A DNA stretch of 7,034 bases from Candidatus Acidiferrales bacterium (GCA_030044295.1 JASHWB010000146.1:1-7034), one strand, 5' to 3'. Counted from the first letter of the stretch, positions 1 to 6,768 are shown. Numbers and translations: made by a program. Notes: generated by a model from the letters alone, not told the origin.

Positions 1-285
1 AAAATGCGCGAAATCGCCGCGGCCATCCGCGAAAAATTCCCAATCCATCGGCTCGCGATCGTTCACCGGCTTGGGCGCCTTGAGATTGGCGAAACCAGCG
101 TGTTCATTGCCGTCAGTTCTCCCCATCGTGCCGCCGCGTTTGACGCCTGCCGCTATGCCATCGATACCCTGAAGCGCACGGTTCCCATCTGGAAAAAAGA
201 ATTCTTCGTAGGAGGCGCCGTTTGGGCCGAAGGCGAGCAACCCTCTGCTCCCCCAGCATCAACAAACGTTGAATCGGGCTGCTGA
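1..285 (+). CDS. moaE: Molybdopterin synthase catalytic (large) subunit MoaE, 3' part
   Basis: This is the C-terminal part of MoaE, the cytosolic subunit that, with thiocarboxylated MoaD, inserts sulfur into precursor Z (cPMP) to make molybdopterin. The frame is open to the first base of the window, so the gene starts upstream; the ATG at 4 is an internal methionine. Counting from that Met, the family core HRLGRLEIGE is at 21-30. An SPHRAAAF segment follows at 39-46, whose H41/R42 align with E. coli H103/R104. The segment KRTVPIWK at 57-64 places K57 and K64 exactly where the catalytic K119 and K126 of E. coli MoaE lie (spacing of seven). The tail after GGAVWAEGE is a short Ser/Pro/Ala-rich extension. 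The stop TGA overlaps the next ATG by one base, which suggests translational coupling. Identification is secure; only the N-terminal part is unseen. Confidence 0.95.
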   Translation, partial: KMREIAAAIREKFPIHRLAIVHRLGRLEIGETSVFIAVSSPHRAAAFDACRYAIDTLKRTVPIWKKEFFVGGAVWAEGEQPSAPPASTNVESGC

Positions 286-1214
286 TGAAAATCCACTTCG
301 AGGGTTTGCGCGTGCTCGCGGTGAGCGCAACTTTTGCCGTTGCCTTCGCGCTGCCCGTGCCCGCCTTCTCGCAAACTTCTCCCGTCATCCGCGTGAGCAC
401 CGATCTCGTCAATATCTATGCCAGTGTGCTCGACGCTAGCGGCCAGCCCGTGATCGGCCTCACCAAGGATGACTTTCAAATCTCCGAAAACGGCGCGTCG
501 CAGAAGATCGCGCGATTCGAATCTCAGACCGCGCGCCCCCTCGATCTCGCCCTCATGATCGATACCAGCGCCAGCGAATACTCCGACTTAAGATTCGAAG
601 CGGAGGCTGCCGATCAGTTCATTGCCAAGGTGGTTCGACCAGGCGACTCGCTGGGGTTTTTCGAGTTCGATGAGGACGTTACGCAGATCGGCCCGTTCAC
701 CGACGACGTGCGGCAGTTGCAAGCCAACGTTCACCGCATGCAGCCCGGCGCGGGCACTTCGCTCTTTGATGCCGTCGTGCTCGGCTCCAAGGCGTTGGCG
801 CGCCTTCCGGAGGGACGCCGCCGCGCGATCATCATCGTCACCGACGCCGGCGAAACCACCAGCGTTTCGAAATTCGAGGAGGCACGCCGCAGGGCCATCG
901 TTTCCGGAGCGTTGCTCTACTCCATCATCGTGAACCCGGTGCAAAACGAAAATGGCCGCAACACCGGTGGCGAGCATGCCCTGATCACCATTACCGATAG
1001 CACCGGAGGCGCGATTTTCTACCTCCACGATGTCCGCCAGCTCTCCGAAATGTTTGCCCGCATCGACCGCGAGCTGCGCACGCAATATTTGATCGGCTAC
1101 TATCCCAATCCCGCGCCGCCGCCCGCTAGCGACCGCCACGTGCTGCTCACCGTCAAAGGCAATTACACCGTGCAATACAAAAAGGAGTACTTCGCCGCTG
1201 CCGTGCAGGAATAA
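285..1214 (+). CDS. Secreted VWFA-related domain protein (acidobacterial type)
   Basis: A 309-residue exported protein with one von Willebrand factor A domain; its ligand and role are unknown. Residues 1-29 form a Sec-type signal peptide: basic start, hydrophobic stretch 9-24, likely cleavage after AFS at 27-29. Residues 31-82 form a beta-rich N-terminal module with the phrase GLTKDDFQISENG (58-70), typical of the acidobacterial VWFA-related family. The VWA domain runs from about 86 to 265. It has a complete metal-ion-dependent adhesion site: D93-T-S95-A-S97, T158 in GAGTSLFDA, and D187 in VTDAGE. The C-terminal YLIGYYP (268-274) and a final beta segment also fit the family. The start overlaps the moaE stop as ATGA and has no clear Shine-Dalgarno, so re-initiation after moaE is likely. 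Metal binding is inferred from the motif; adhesion or envelope scaffolding is only a guess from the family. Confidence 0.9.
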   Translation: MKIHFEGLRVLAVSATFAVAFALPVPAFSQTSPVIRVSTDLVNIYASVLDASGQPVIGLTKDDFQISENGASQKIARFESQTARPLDLALMIDTSASEYSDLRFEAEAADQFIAKVVRPGDSLGFFEFDEDVTQIGPFTDDVRQLQANVHRMQPGAGTSLFDAVVLGSKALARLPEGRRRAIIIVTDAGETTSVSKFEEARRRAIVSGALLYSIIVNPVQNENGRNTGGEHALITITDSTGGAIFYLHDVRQLSEMFARIDRELRTQYLIGYYPNPAPPPASDRHVLLTVKGNYTVQYKKEYFAAAVQE

Positions 1215-1235
1215 TCGGCGCGCGCTTTAATCTTC

Positions 1236-2030
1236 ATGAACCTTTTTCTTCAGGCAGCCATTGAAATTGCGCGAGAAGCAGGCTCGATCCTGCGTGCGGG
1301 GTATGACCGTCCTAAGGAAATCGAGTACAAGGGTGAAGTCGATCTCATCACCGACTCCGATCGCCGCTCCGAGGAACTCGTCGTGTCGAGGCTGCGCGAA
1401 CGCTTTCCCGATCACGCTATCGTTGCGGAAGAAGGCAGCCGCCAGGAAACCGCCAACGCGAAATATTGTTGGCACGTCGATCCACTCGACGGAACCACCA
1501 ACTTCGCGCATGGTTACCCGTGTTTCTGCGTTTCCCTGGGACTGCTCCAGGATGGCGAGCCGATCGTCGGCGCCGTGCTCAACCCGGTGTATGACGAGCT
1601 CTTCACCGCGGCGCTGGGTGAAGGGGCGTATCTCAACAATCGGCCGATCCGCGTCTCGACCGTCCCGGCTCTTTCCCAAAGTCTTGTCGCCACCGGATTT
1701 CCGACCCATCATCGCAAAAAAAGCGCCAATATCAACTACTACTGGGAGTTCACGTTGCGTTCGCACGGTGTCCGTCGCGATGGCGCAGCGGCACTCGACC
1801 TGTGCGCCGTCGCTTGCGGCCGCTTTGACGGATTTTGGGAGTTCGGCCTGAAGTCCTGGGATACCGCCGCAGGCACCATCCTCGTCCGAGAAGCGGGGGG
1901 AGTGGTCACGGATATCGATGGCCAGCCGTACCGGCCCGGCGGGCGCGTCCTGATCGCATCAAATGCAAGAATCCATGAAGAAATGCGCGAAATTGTCGCG
2001 CGCGTTTCCGAGCAGGTTGCGAAGGCTTAA
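1236..2030 (+). CDS. Inositol monophosphatase family protein (SuhB-like)
   Basis: A 264-residue cytosolic Mg2+-dependent phosphatase of the inositol monophosphatase superfamily, of usual length. Metal-site motifs are all present: E65-E66 in VAEEGS, the first signature WHVDPLDGTTNF at 79-90 with D82, D85, G86 and T87, and the second signature starting SWDTAAG at 207-213 with D209, followed by EAGG at 219-222. The RRDGAAALDL segment (180-189) has Ala where many SuhB proteins have Ser, a mild change. Substrate cannot be told from sequence: myo-inositol-1-phosphate, a sugar phosphate, PAP or an NADP-type ester are all possible in this superfamily. The gene begins 21 bases after the VWA gene, with no good Shine-Dalgarno. 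It ends exactly where queA begins (TAA then ATG, no spacer), which supports co-transcription. Confidence 0.93.
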   Translation: MNLFLQAAIEIAREAGSILRAGYDRPKEIEYKGEVDLITDSDRRSEELVVSRLRERFPDHAIVAEEGSRQETANAKYCWHVDPLDGTTNFAHGYPCFCVSLGLLQDGEPIVGAVLNPVYDELFTAALGEGAYLNNRPIRVSTVPALSQSLVATGFPTHHRKKSANINYYWEFTLRSHGVRRDGAAALDLCAVACGRFDGFWEFGLKSWDTAAGTILVREAGGVVTDIDGQPYRPGGRVLIASNARIHEEMREIVARVSEQVAKA

Positions 2031-3113
2031 ATGGATGTCGGAGAATTCGATTACGATCTGCCTCCGGAGCGCATCGCGCAGCGCCCGCTTGCCGAGCGCG
2101 ACGCTTCGCGCCTGTTGTTGCTCGACCGCGCCACTGGGGCATGGCGCGATCGCCAATTCCGCGAACTGCCGGAAATTCTGCGCGGGGACGAACTGATGAT
2201 CTTGAACAACGCGCGCGTCGTTCCGGCAAGGCTTTTCGGTCATCGCGGCGGAATTCACGCGCAGCCCCTCGGCCGCCGAAATCCCGCGCGCCATGAGTTC
2301 CTGCAGGCGCAAGTCGAAGTTCTCCTCGTTCGCCAGCTCTCGCCGGACATATGGGAGACTCTCGTTCGCCCCGGCAGGAAAATTCCGGTCGGCGAACAAA
2401 TCGTTTTCGGCGATGGCGAGCTCAAAGCGCAGGTAGAAGGGCGCGGCGCGTTCGGAATTCGTGTACTGCGTTTCACTTCGAAGAGTGGTTTTCACGAGGC
2501 GCTCAGCCGGCTCGGGCACATCCCGCTGCCTCCCTATATCAAACGCGCGGATGAGCCGCTTGACCGCGAGCGCTACCAAACCGTTTTCGCTCGCCACGGC
2601 ATCGCCGTCGCAGCGCCTACAGCCGGACTGCACTTCACGCCGGAAATCCTGGAGCGAATTCGCGCCCGTGGTGTTCAGATCGCCGAATTAACTCTGGATG
2701 TCGGGCTCGGCACGTTCGAGCCAGTCCGCACTGGGCGGCTGGAAGAACACAAAATTCATGCCGAATCGTACGAAATCCCCGAATGCACCGCCGAGGCGAT
2801 CGCGAAAGCGCGCGGCGAAAATCGCCCCGTGCTCGCCGTAGGAACCACCGTGGTGCGCGCACTGGAAGACTCCGCGGAGCAAAACGGCGGGCTGCCCGCC
2901 GCTGGAAAATTCGACGCGACTATTTTCCTTTTTCCAGGCAAGATATTCCGCGCCGTAAACCAGATGCTCACCAATTTTCACTTACCGCGTTCCACGTTAC
3001 TCGCTATGGTGGCGGCGTTCGCGGGGCGCGAAAACATTCTGGGTGCCTATCGCCACGCGGTCGAATCGGGCTATCGTTTTTATAGCTACGGCGACGCGAT
3101 GCTCATTCGGTGA
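2031..3113 (+). CDS. queA: S-adenosylmethionine:tRNA ribosyltransferase-isomerase QueA
   Basis: QueA transfers and isomerises the ribose of S-adenosylmethionine onto 7-aminomethyl-7-deazaguanine at the wobble position (34) of GUN-anticodon tRNAs, giving epoxyqueuosine in the queuosine pathway. The 360-residue product is complete. Visible family blocks are FDYDLPPERIAQ at 6-17, LNNARVVPARL at 58-68, GHIPLPPYI at 162-170, VAAPTAGLHFT at 193-203, VGLGTFEPV at 224-232, TTVVRALE at 272-279 and TNFHLPRSTLL at 314-324. Residues about 71-93 form an Arg/Pro-rich insertion between early strands that E. coli QueA lacks. The usual His of THVGxGTF is Asp223 here. The ATG directly abuts the phosphatase stop; an AAGG at 2022-2025 may serve as ribosome binding site. 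The stop overlaps a possible GTG start of the next gene. No other queuosine gene is visible in the window. Confidence 0.97.
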   Translation: MDVGEFDYDLPPERIAQRPLAERDASRLLLLDRATGAWRDRQFRELPEILRGDELMILNNARVVPARLFGHRGGIHAQPLGRRNPARHEFLQAQVEVLLVRQLSPDIWETLVRPGRKIPVGEQIVFGDGELKAQVEGRGAFGIRVLRFTSKSGFHEALSRLGHIPLPPYIKRADEPLDRERYQTVFARHGIAVAAPTAGLHFTPEILERIRARGVQIAELTLDVGLGTFEPVRTGRLEEHKIHAESYEIPECTAEAIAKARGENRPVLAVGTTVVRALEDSAEQNGGLPAAGKFDATIFLFPGKIFRAVNQMLTNFHLPRSTLLAMVAAFAGRENILGAYRHAVESGYRFYSYGDAMLIR

Positions 3114-3118
3114 CTCAC

Positions 3119-3862
3119 ATGCGCTACCTGATCATCAGCGATATTCACGCTAATATGACGGCCCTTGACGCGGTCCTGGCGTCCGCCAAGGGCAAGTGGG
3201 AAAAAATCGTCTGCCTTGGCGATCTGGTTGGATACGGGCCTGACCCGAACGAAGTCATCGACTGCGTCCGCTCGCTCGGCGCAGCCACGATCCGCGGCAA
3301 TCACGATAAGGCTGTGGCTGGCGTCGAGGACATCGACGATTTCAATCCCATCGCGCGGGCGGCGGCGATGTGGACTCGCGAACGCTTGCGTCCGGAAAAC
3401 CGCGAATTCCTGCAGCACCTTGCGAAAGGCCCAAAGGACGTTGACGGCTTCTCCATCGTGCACGGCTCTGTTTACGACGAGGACGAATACGTGTACGCCC
3501 CCGAGTTAGCGGTGGAGGATTTGAAAAATGCGCTGACCCCGGTAACGTTTTTCGGCCATACGCATTTGCAGGGCGGCTTCACGCTTCGCGGTGAAGACGT
3601 CCAGGTGCTGCGCACGGCGCCCCCGGCAGGCCGCGAATCTCTTAGCATCACGGTGGAACCTGGTACTACGTACCTGCTGAACCCTGGCTCGATCGGACAG
3701 CCGCGCGACGGTAACCCGCGTGCCGGATTTGCCATTGCCGAGTTCGAGAGCCGAGCGGTTGAGTTCTGGCGCATTCCCTACGATATTGCGTCCGTTCAGG
3801 AACGCATGACACGGGCCGGCCTGCCGGAACCGTTGATTCTGAGACTCTCATTCGGCCGCTGA
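3119..3862 (+). CDS. Calcineurin-like metallophosphoesterase (YfcE/ApaH-like fold)
   Basis: A cytosolic two-metal phosphoesterase of 247 residues from the ATG at 3119. That start gives MRYLIISDIHAN, the normal beginning of this family. A GTG at 3110, overlapping the queA stop as GTGA, would add three residues and cannot be excluded; neither start has a clear Shine-Dalgarno. All five metal-site blocks are present, numbered from the ATG: D8-x-H10, G34-D35 in LGDLVGYGPDP, G60-N61-H62-D63, H115 in VHGS, and G146-H147-T148-H149. NPGSIGQPR at 188-196 is also typical of the group. The single-domain layout resembles small phosphodiesterases such as YfcE and proteins annotated as diadenosine-tetraphosphatase-like. 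The substrate (cyclic nucleotide, dinucleoside polyphosphate or phosphoprotein) cannot be assigned. The gene sits between queA and a small membrane protein in the same tight string. Confidence 0.93.
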   Translation: MRYLIISDIHANMTALDAVLASAKGKWEKIVCLGDLVGYGPDPNEVIDCVRSLGAATIRGNHDKAVAGVEDIDDFNPIARAAAMWTRERLRPENREFLQHLAKGPKDVDGFSIVHGSVYDEDEYVYAPELAVEDLKNALTPVTFFGHTHLQGGFTLRGEDVQVLRTAPPAGRESLSITVEPGTTYLLNPGSIGQPRDGNPRAGFAIAEFESRAVEFWRIPYDIASVQERMTRAGLPEPLILRLSFGR

Positions 3863-3869
3863 GAATTCC

Positions 3870-4361
3870 ATGACCTCGACGGGAAACTTCGGAGGCGACG
3901 AAAAGAGAGGTTTCCCGGCAGCATTTTTCGCGGGTTTGGTGGTCGTATCGATCGTCGTAATCGTTTTCCTGGTCGCGACGCATTCGAGCAAACCAACCAA
4001 GCCGGCGCAACAGCCGAAGCTTCCGTTCGCGGCCGATGCGCAAAACTACGCCGGAAACATCCACTTCCAAAACCTCCAGCTCTCCGAATCGTCGAACATG
4101 CTGAACGAAAAATTCACATACCTCGACGGAGTGATCTCCAACGGAGGCGCGCGCCCTATCGAAGCCATGGAAATTCTGGTCCAGTTCCACGATCCGTTTA
4201 ATCAGGTAATTTTGCGCGAGACGCATCGCGTGATCTCTGATTCGTCCCAGCCGCTCGGCCCGGGCCAGCAGCGGGAGTTTCAGATCACGTTCGAGGATCT
4301 TCCGGCGGAATGGAATCAGCAGTATCCTACGATCCGCGTGACCGGCTTGGTTTTGCAGTAG
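3870..4361 (+). CDS. Small single-pass membrane protein, possible DUF2393/FxLYD-like domain
   Basis: A 163-residue protein with a short charged N-terminus, one strong hydrophobic segment at about 16-37 (rich in Val, Ile, Phe, Ala), and a Lys/Pro/Gln linker at 39-50. A soluble domain from about 58 to 163 follows. The transmembrane helix has no clear cleavage site, so I read it as a membrane anchor with the domain outside the cytoplasm. The domain is beta-rich and has the order YLDGVISN (84-91), a middle strand EILVQFHDPFNQV (101-113), LGPGQQREFQITF (129-141), then a final strand ending in VTGLVLQ. This order (strand, Asn-Gly turn, D-P-F-x-x-V, L-x-P-G-x-x-x-x-F) resembles the DUF2393 and FxLYD immunoglobulin-like families, seen by eye only. 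No function is known to me. It starts 7 bases after the metallophosphoesterase, so it is probably expressed with it. Confidence 0.78.
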   Translation: MTSTGNFGGDEKRGFPAAFFAGLVVVSIVVIVFLVATHSSKPTKPAQQPKLPFAADAQNYAGNIHFQNLQLSESSNMLNEKFTYLDGVISNGGARPIEAMEILVQFHDPFNQVILRETHRVISDSSQPLGPGQQREFQITFEDLPAEWNQQYPTIRVTGLVLQ

Positions 4362-4383
4362 CGGCAATCTGTTTCTAAACGTT

Positions 4384-4390
4384 AGGGCGG
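4384..4390 (+). promoter_or_regulatory. Probable ribosome binding site of the 4397 gene
   Basis: The run AGGGCGG lies six bases before the ATG at 4397 and directly touches the alternative TTG at 4391. This spacing favours the ATG. It is one of the few Shine-Dalgarno-like stretches on the + strand here, because most other genes start by overlap or very close spacing. Confidence 0.5.
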
Positions 4391-4396
4391 TTGTCT

Positions 4397-5893
4397 ATGA
4401 ACGAATGGGCTGAGCTTGACCGCGCCTTGGAGGCCATGGCAGCTTCGGGTCCCGCGGAGGTCCGCGAAGACGGCGAATGGCTTGCCGAACTTGCCGGGCT
4501 GCATTGCGAGCTTCGCAGCCAAGGCAAGAATTCGCTGGTGCATCTCTGGTCCAGCGAACGAAGCGTGACGCGGCGCCTGCTGCGAATTCGCGAACAAACG
4601 GAAGGTCGCATCGTTTTGGAAGTGCAACGCTTCGGCCGCACCCGGCCGAGTCACATTGAATTTCTTCGCACCGATGTCCCCCGCTCCCCAGGACGCATTA
4701 CCCGCGAACAATTTCGCGCCAGGTTTCAGCGCATTCTCTCCGAGAGTTTCCCCGACGCGCAAATCGATCCGCTTACCGCCGCGCCAGATTTGCGGCGGTC
4801 GCTTTCCAGTTGGTACGCGCGCGGACGCATGCGCGAAAGTGGTCGCGCGTACGCCGTGCTGGCGATAGCCCCCGGAGAAAATACCGCCGCGCTCGAAGCG
4901 ATGCTGGCCCACGGGATCATCTGGCTCGACTGGATGCGCAGCCGTGCGGAACGGCACCCAGTCGAGGCTTTGCGGCTATTCGTACCGCAGGGCAGCGCGA
5001 AGCTGCTTCGCGAGAGGGCGACCGCGCTTTCGAGCGCCGCTCGCACCGAGATCTTCGAGTACCGCGACTGGGATTGGCAAATTCAAAAGGCGGATACGGA
5101 GGGCACGGGAAATCTCGAAAGCTGGCTTGTGCCGTGGCGGCAAGCCGAAGAGCTAGTCCAAACGGCGCGCGAGGCGGCCCGTCGAGTTCCAGCGCTGGCG
5201 AGAATCCTCGCGGATGAGAGCGGAGCGCTTCGCGTTCGCGTGCTCGCCGGAGCGAAAGAAGTTGCATTCTGTTTTCGAGGACTGGAGTTCGCGTGGTGGT
5301 CGAAAGAAGGAATGAGATTCGGATGGGCTGATTCGCCGCAGTTTCTGAGTACGGCGAAGGAACCGCAGCTTGAACGCCTGGTCGCGAAACTCGCTTTTCA
5401 ACGCAATCCGTTCGCGAGCGAGACAAATCAGCGGAACTACCGGGCGGCGCCAGAACGCTGGTTGGAGTCGCTGGTCCTCGAGGACTGCACGCGGCTTGAC
5501 GCCTCTCTCGATCCGCGCCACGTCTACTCGCAGATGCCGGCGCTCGCGGCCGGCGACCGTGGAATTCTAGATTTGCTGGGGGTCACGCGGCGCGGCAGAC
5601 TGGTGGTCATCGAGCTGAAGGCTTCCGAAGATATTCAACTGCCGCTGCAGGCTGTCGATTATTGGCTGCGCGTACGGCGTCACCAGCGCGACGGTGATTT
5701 CGAGCGCTACGGCTATTTCCCCGGCGTCGCGCTCGATCCGAAGCCGCCGCTGGTTTGGCTCGCCGCGCCCGCTCTGCGATTTCATCCTACGACGGACATT
5801 CTGCTGAAATACTTCTCGCCGGAAATCAGTGTGACGCGCATTGGGCTGAACGAGAACTGGCGGCGCGGGCTGAAGGTTATGTTCCGCCAATGA
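4397..5893 (+). CDS. Conserved-looking hypothetical protein with C-terminal PD-(D/E)XK-nuclease-like domain
   Basis: I do not recognise the full protein (498 residues from the ATG at 4397). A TTG at 4391 would add two residues but touches the AGGGCGG ribosome-binding-like stretch at 4384-4390, whereas the ATG is well spaced from it. Residues about 25-95 are beta-rich and basic; 100-270 are mostly helical with many Arg, Glu and Trp. Residues about 345-460 show a nuclease pattern: a helix with RWLES (354-358, E357), D392 in GILDLLG, then GRLVVIELK with E406 and K408, then a helix with Q418-x-x-x-Y422 (QAVDY). D...ExK plus QxxxY is the catalytic core of PD-(D/E)XK enzymes of the RecB/Cas4/NucS type. 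No signal peptide or membrane segment is seen, so it should be cytosolic. It is the last gene of the + strand string. Nuclease activity is inference; the upstream two thirds may bind nucleic acid or a partner. Confidence 0.85.
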   Translation: MNEWAELDRALEAMAASGPAEVREDGEWLAELAGLHCELRSQGKNSLVHLWSSERSVTRRLLRIREQTEGRIVLEVQRFGRTRPSHIEFLRTDVPRSPGRITREQFRARFQRILSESFPDAQIDPLTAAPDLRRSLSSWYARGRMRESGRAYAVLAIAPGENTAALEAMLAHGIIWLDWMRSRAERHPVEALRLFVPQGSAKLLRERATALSSAARTEIFEYRDWDWQIQKADTEGTGNLESWLVPWRQAEELVQTAREAARRVPALARILADESGALRVRVLAGAKEVAFCFRGLEFAWWSKEGMRFGWADSPQFLSTAKEPQLERLVAKLAFQRNPFASETNQRNYRAAPERWLESLVLEDCTRLDASLDPRHVYSQMPALAAGDRGILDLLGVTRRGRLVVIELKASEDIQLPLQAVDYWLRVRRHQRDGDFERYGYFPGVALDPKPPLVWLAAPALRFHPTTDILLKYFSPEISVTRIGLNENWRRGLKVMFRQ

Positions 5894-5947
5894 CCCTTCG
5901 GAGTTCTTTCGTGCCCGCGCCGAAATTGTGGTAGGGAAACGGCGTAG

Positions 5948-5992
5948 AAAATAAAGAAGGGAAGCTGACCAACTGACGCTGGTCCGCTTCCC
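5948..5992 (-). terminator. Rho-independent terminator of the - strand HNH transcript
   Basis: The arms at 5959-5970 and 5981-5992 can form a 12-bp stem (GGGAAGC, one T/C mismatch at 5966/5985, then GACC) with a 10-base loop. Read on the - strand, the stem is followed at once by TTCTTTATTTT (5958-5948), a proper U-rich tail. Read on the + strand it is followed by CGGGGTGTGT, which is not U-rich. It therefore best serves the HNH gene, whose stop codon (6062-6060) lies about 67 bases before the stem. It may only weakly stop the converging + strand transcript. The rest of the 5894-6059 gap shows nothing else I can support. Confidence 0.75.
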
Positions 5993-6059
5993 GGGGTGTG
6001 TCCTAGAAGTGTTTGATAAGTTAGACGCGGGTCTTCCGAAAAGGTTGCACGGGCAGCGA

Positions 6060-6689
6060 TCAATAAAAGAGATATTTGCGCCACTTCTCGTCGCGGTGGC
6101 CCATCAGTCGCATCAACTGACGTGACGTGTGTAAAGTGAACGGTCGCGGTCTCCGCTGCAGTTGAATACCCGCTTCTTCGGGCGTGCGATCACCTTTACG
6201 GTTGTTACATGAGTAGCAGCATGCCACTAGGTTTTCCCAGGTGGAGCGCCCGCCGCGCGACCGTGGCATTACGTGATCGAGCGTAAGTTCCGACGCCGGA
6301 AACAACTTTCCGCAAAACTGGCAGGTGTTACGGTCGCGCAGCAAAATGTTTTTTCTGGAAAGCGCGCGGCTTTGCTGCGGAATGTGCCGGTACGTTAGCA
6401 GGCGAATCACGGACGGCACGGCGACAGCCTTTGACGTGGAGTGAACCTCTCCGTGGTTCGTTTCTTCGGCTTGTGCCACGCCCTTGAGCATCAGCACCAA
6501 AGCGCGGCGCACTGCGGTCACGTTGATCGGTTCGAACGTCGCGTTCAGTACCAGTACCGGGGACTGCATCACCGAGAGGCGGCTACTGCCAGGCGGATCA
6601 GCGGGTTTTTGCGCAGTGGCGTCAGCGGCCGCCGCTGCGACGCTGATGTTGGGCCGAGGCCGCAAACCGGTTTTGGGGCGATTATCCAT
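6060..6689 (-). CDS. HNH endonuclease with CxxC zinc pairs
   Basis: A 209-residue predicted HNH nuclease. Residues 1-40 are a low-complexity Ala/Pro-rich tail. Residues 43-75 carry the phrase PVLVLNATFEPINVTAVRRA, the usual N-terminal part of a widespread stand-alone HNH family. The HNH core is at about 113-170: C123-x-x-C126, LTLDHVMPRSRGG (135-147) with D138/H139, WENL with N153, and C158-x-x-C161-N-N. The four cysteines should bind zinc and H139/N153/N162 give the HNH triad. The ATG at 6689 directly follows an in-frame TAA and is preceded by an AAGGCGG-like stretch. Met41 (codon 6569-6567) is the alternative start, fits the conserved region better, but has no Shine-Dalgarno. The biological role of this family is not known to me; it occurs widely outside mobile elements. 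It lies 79 bases downstream of the ComF-like gene on the same strand. Confidence 0.93.
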   Translation of the reverse strand: MDNRPKTGLRPRPNISVAAAAADATAQKPADPPGSSRLSVMQSPVLVLNATFEPINVTAVRRALVLMLKGVAQAEETNHGEVHSTSKAVAVPSVIRLLTYRHIPQQSRALSRKNILLRDRNTCQFCGKLFPASELTLDHVMPRSRGGRSTWENLVACCYSCNNRKGDRTPEEAGIQLQRRPRPFTLHTSRQLMRLMGHRDEKWRKYLFY

Positions 6690-6706
6690 TTACGCCGCCT
6701 TCACGC

Positions 6707-6750
6707 CTCGATACGAAGCTCCTTCCTTCACACTCGATCCGAAGCTCCTT
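6707..6750. repeat. Short tandem duplication, 18-base units, period 26
   Basis: The 18-base unit at 6707-6724 (CTCGATACGAAGCTCCTT) recurs at 6733-6750 with a single change (A to C at the seventh base). The match extends a little further left (TTCAC before each unit) with a one-base indel. Read on the - strand, each unit begins with AAGGAG, a good Shine-Dalgarno core, but both lie too far (about 34 and 60 bases) from the HNH start at 6689. The repeat fills most of the 79-base gap between the ComF-like and HNH genes. Confidence 0.8.
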
Positions 6751-6768
6751 ATACTCGTAGATGCGCCC

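Noticed and set aside
588..1175. 195-codon open frame on the - strand opposite the VWA gene
   Set aside because: It lies fully inside a gene with clear signal peptide and MIDAS motif; its translation shows no family motif. Long antisense frames are expected at this G+C.
1959..2633. 224-codon open frame on the - strand opposite queA
   Set aside because: It overlaps the strongly supported queA and phosphatase genes, and the product shows no recognisable domain.
3666..4367. 233-codon open frame on the - strand opposite the metallophosphoesterase and small membrane protein
   Set aside because: It spans the junction of two supported + strand genes, is Arg-rich and has no motif; it is a shadow of + strand coding.
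5898..5931. TTCGG ... CCGAA inverted pair just after the 498-residue gene, considered as a + strand terminator
   Set aside because: Only five base pairs with a loop of about 20 bases and no T-run after it; too weak to call.
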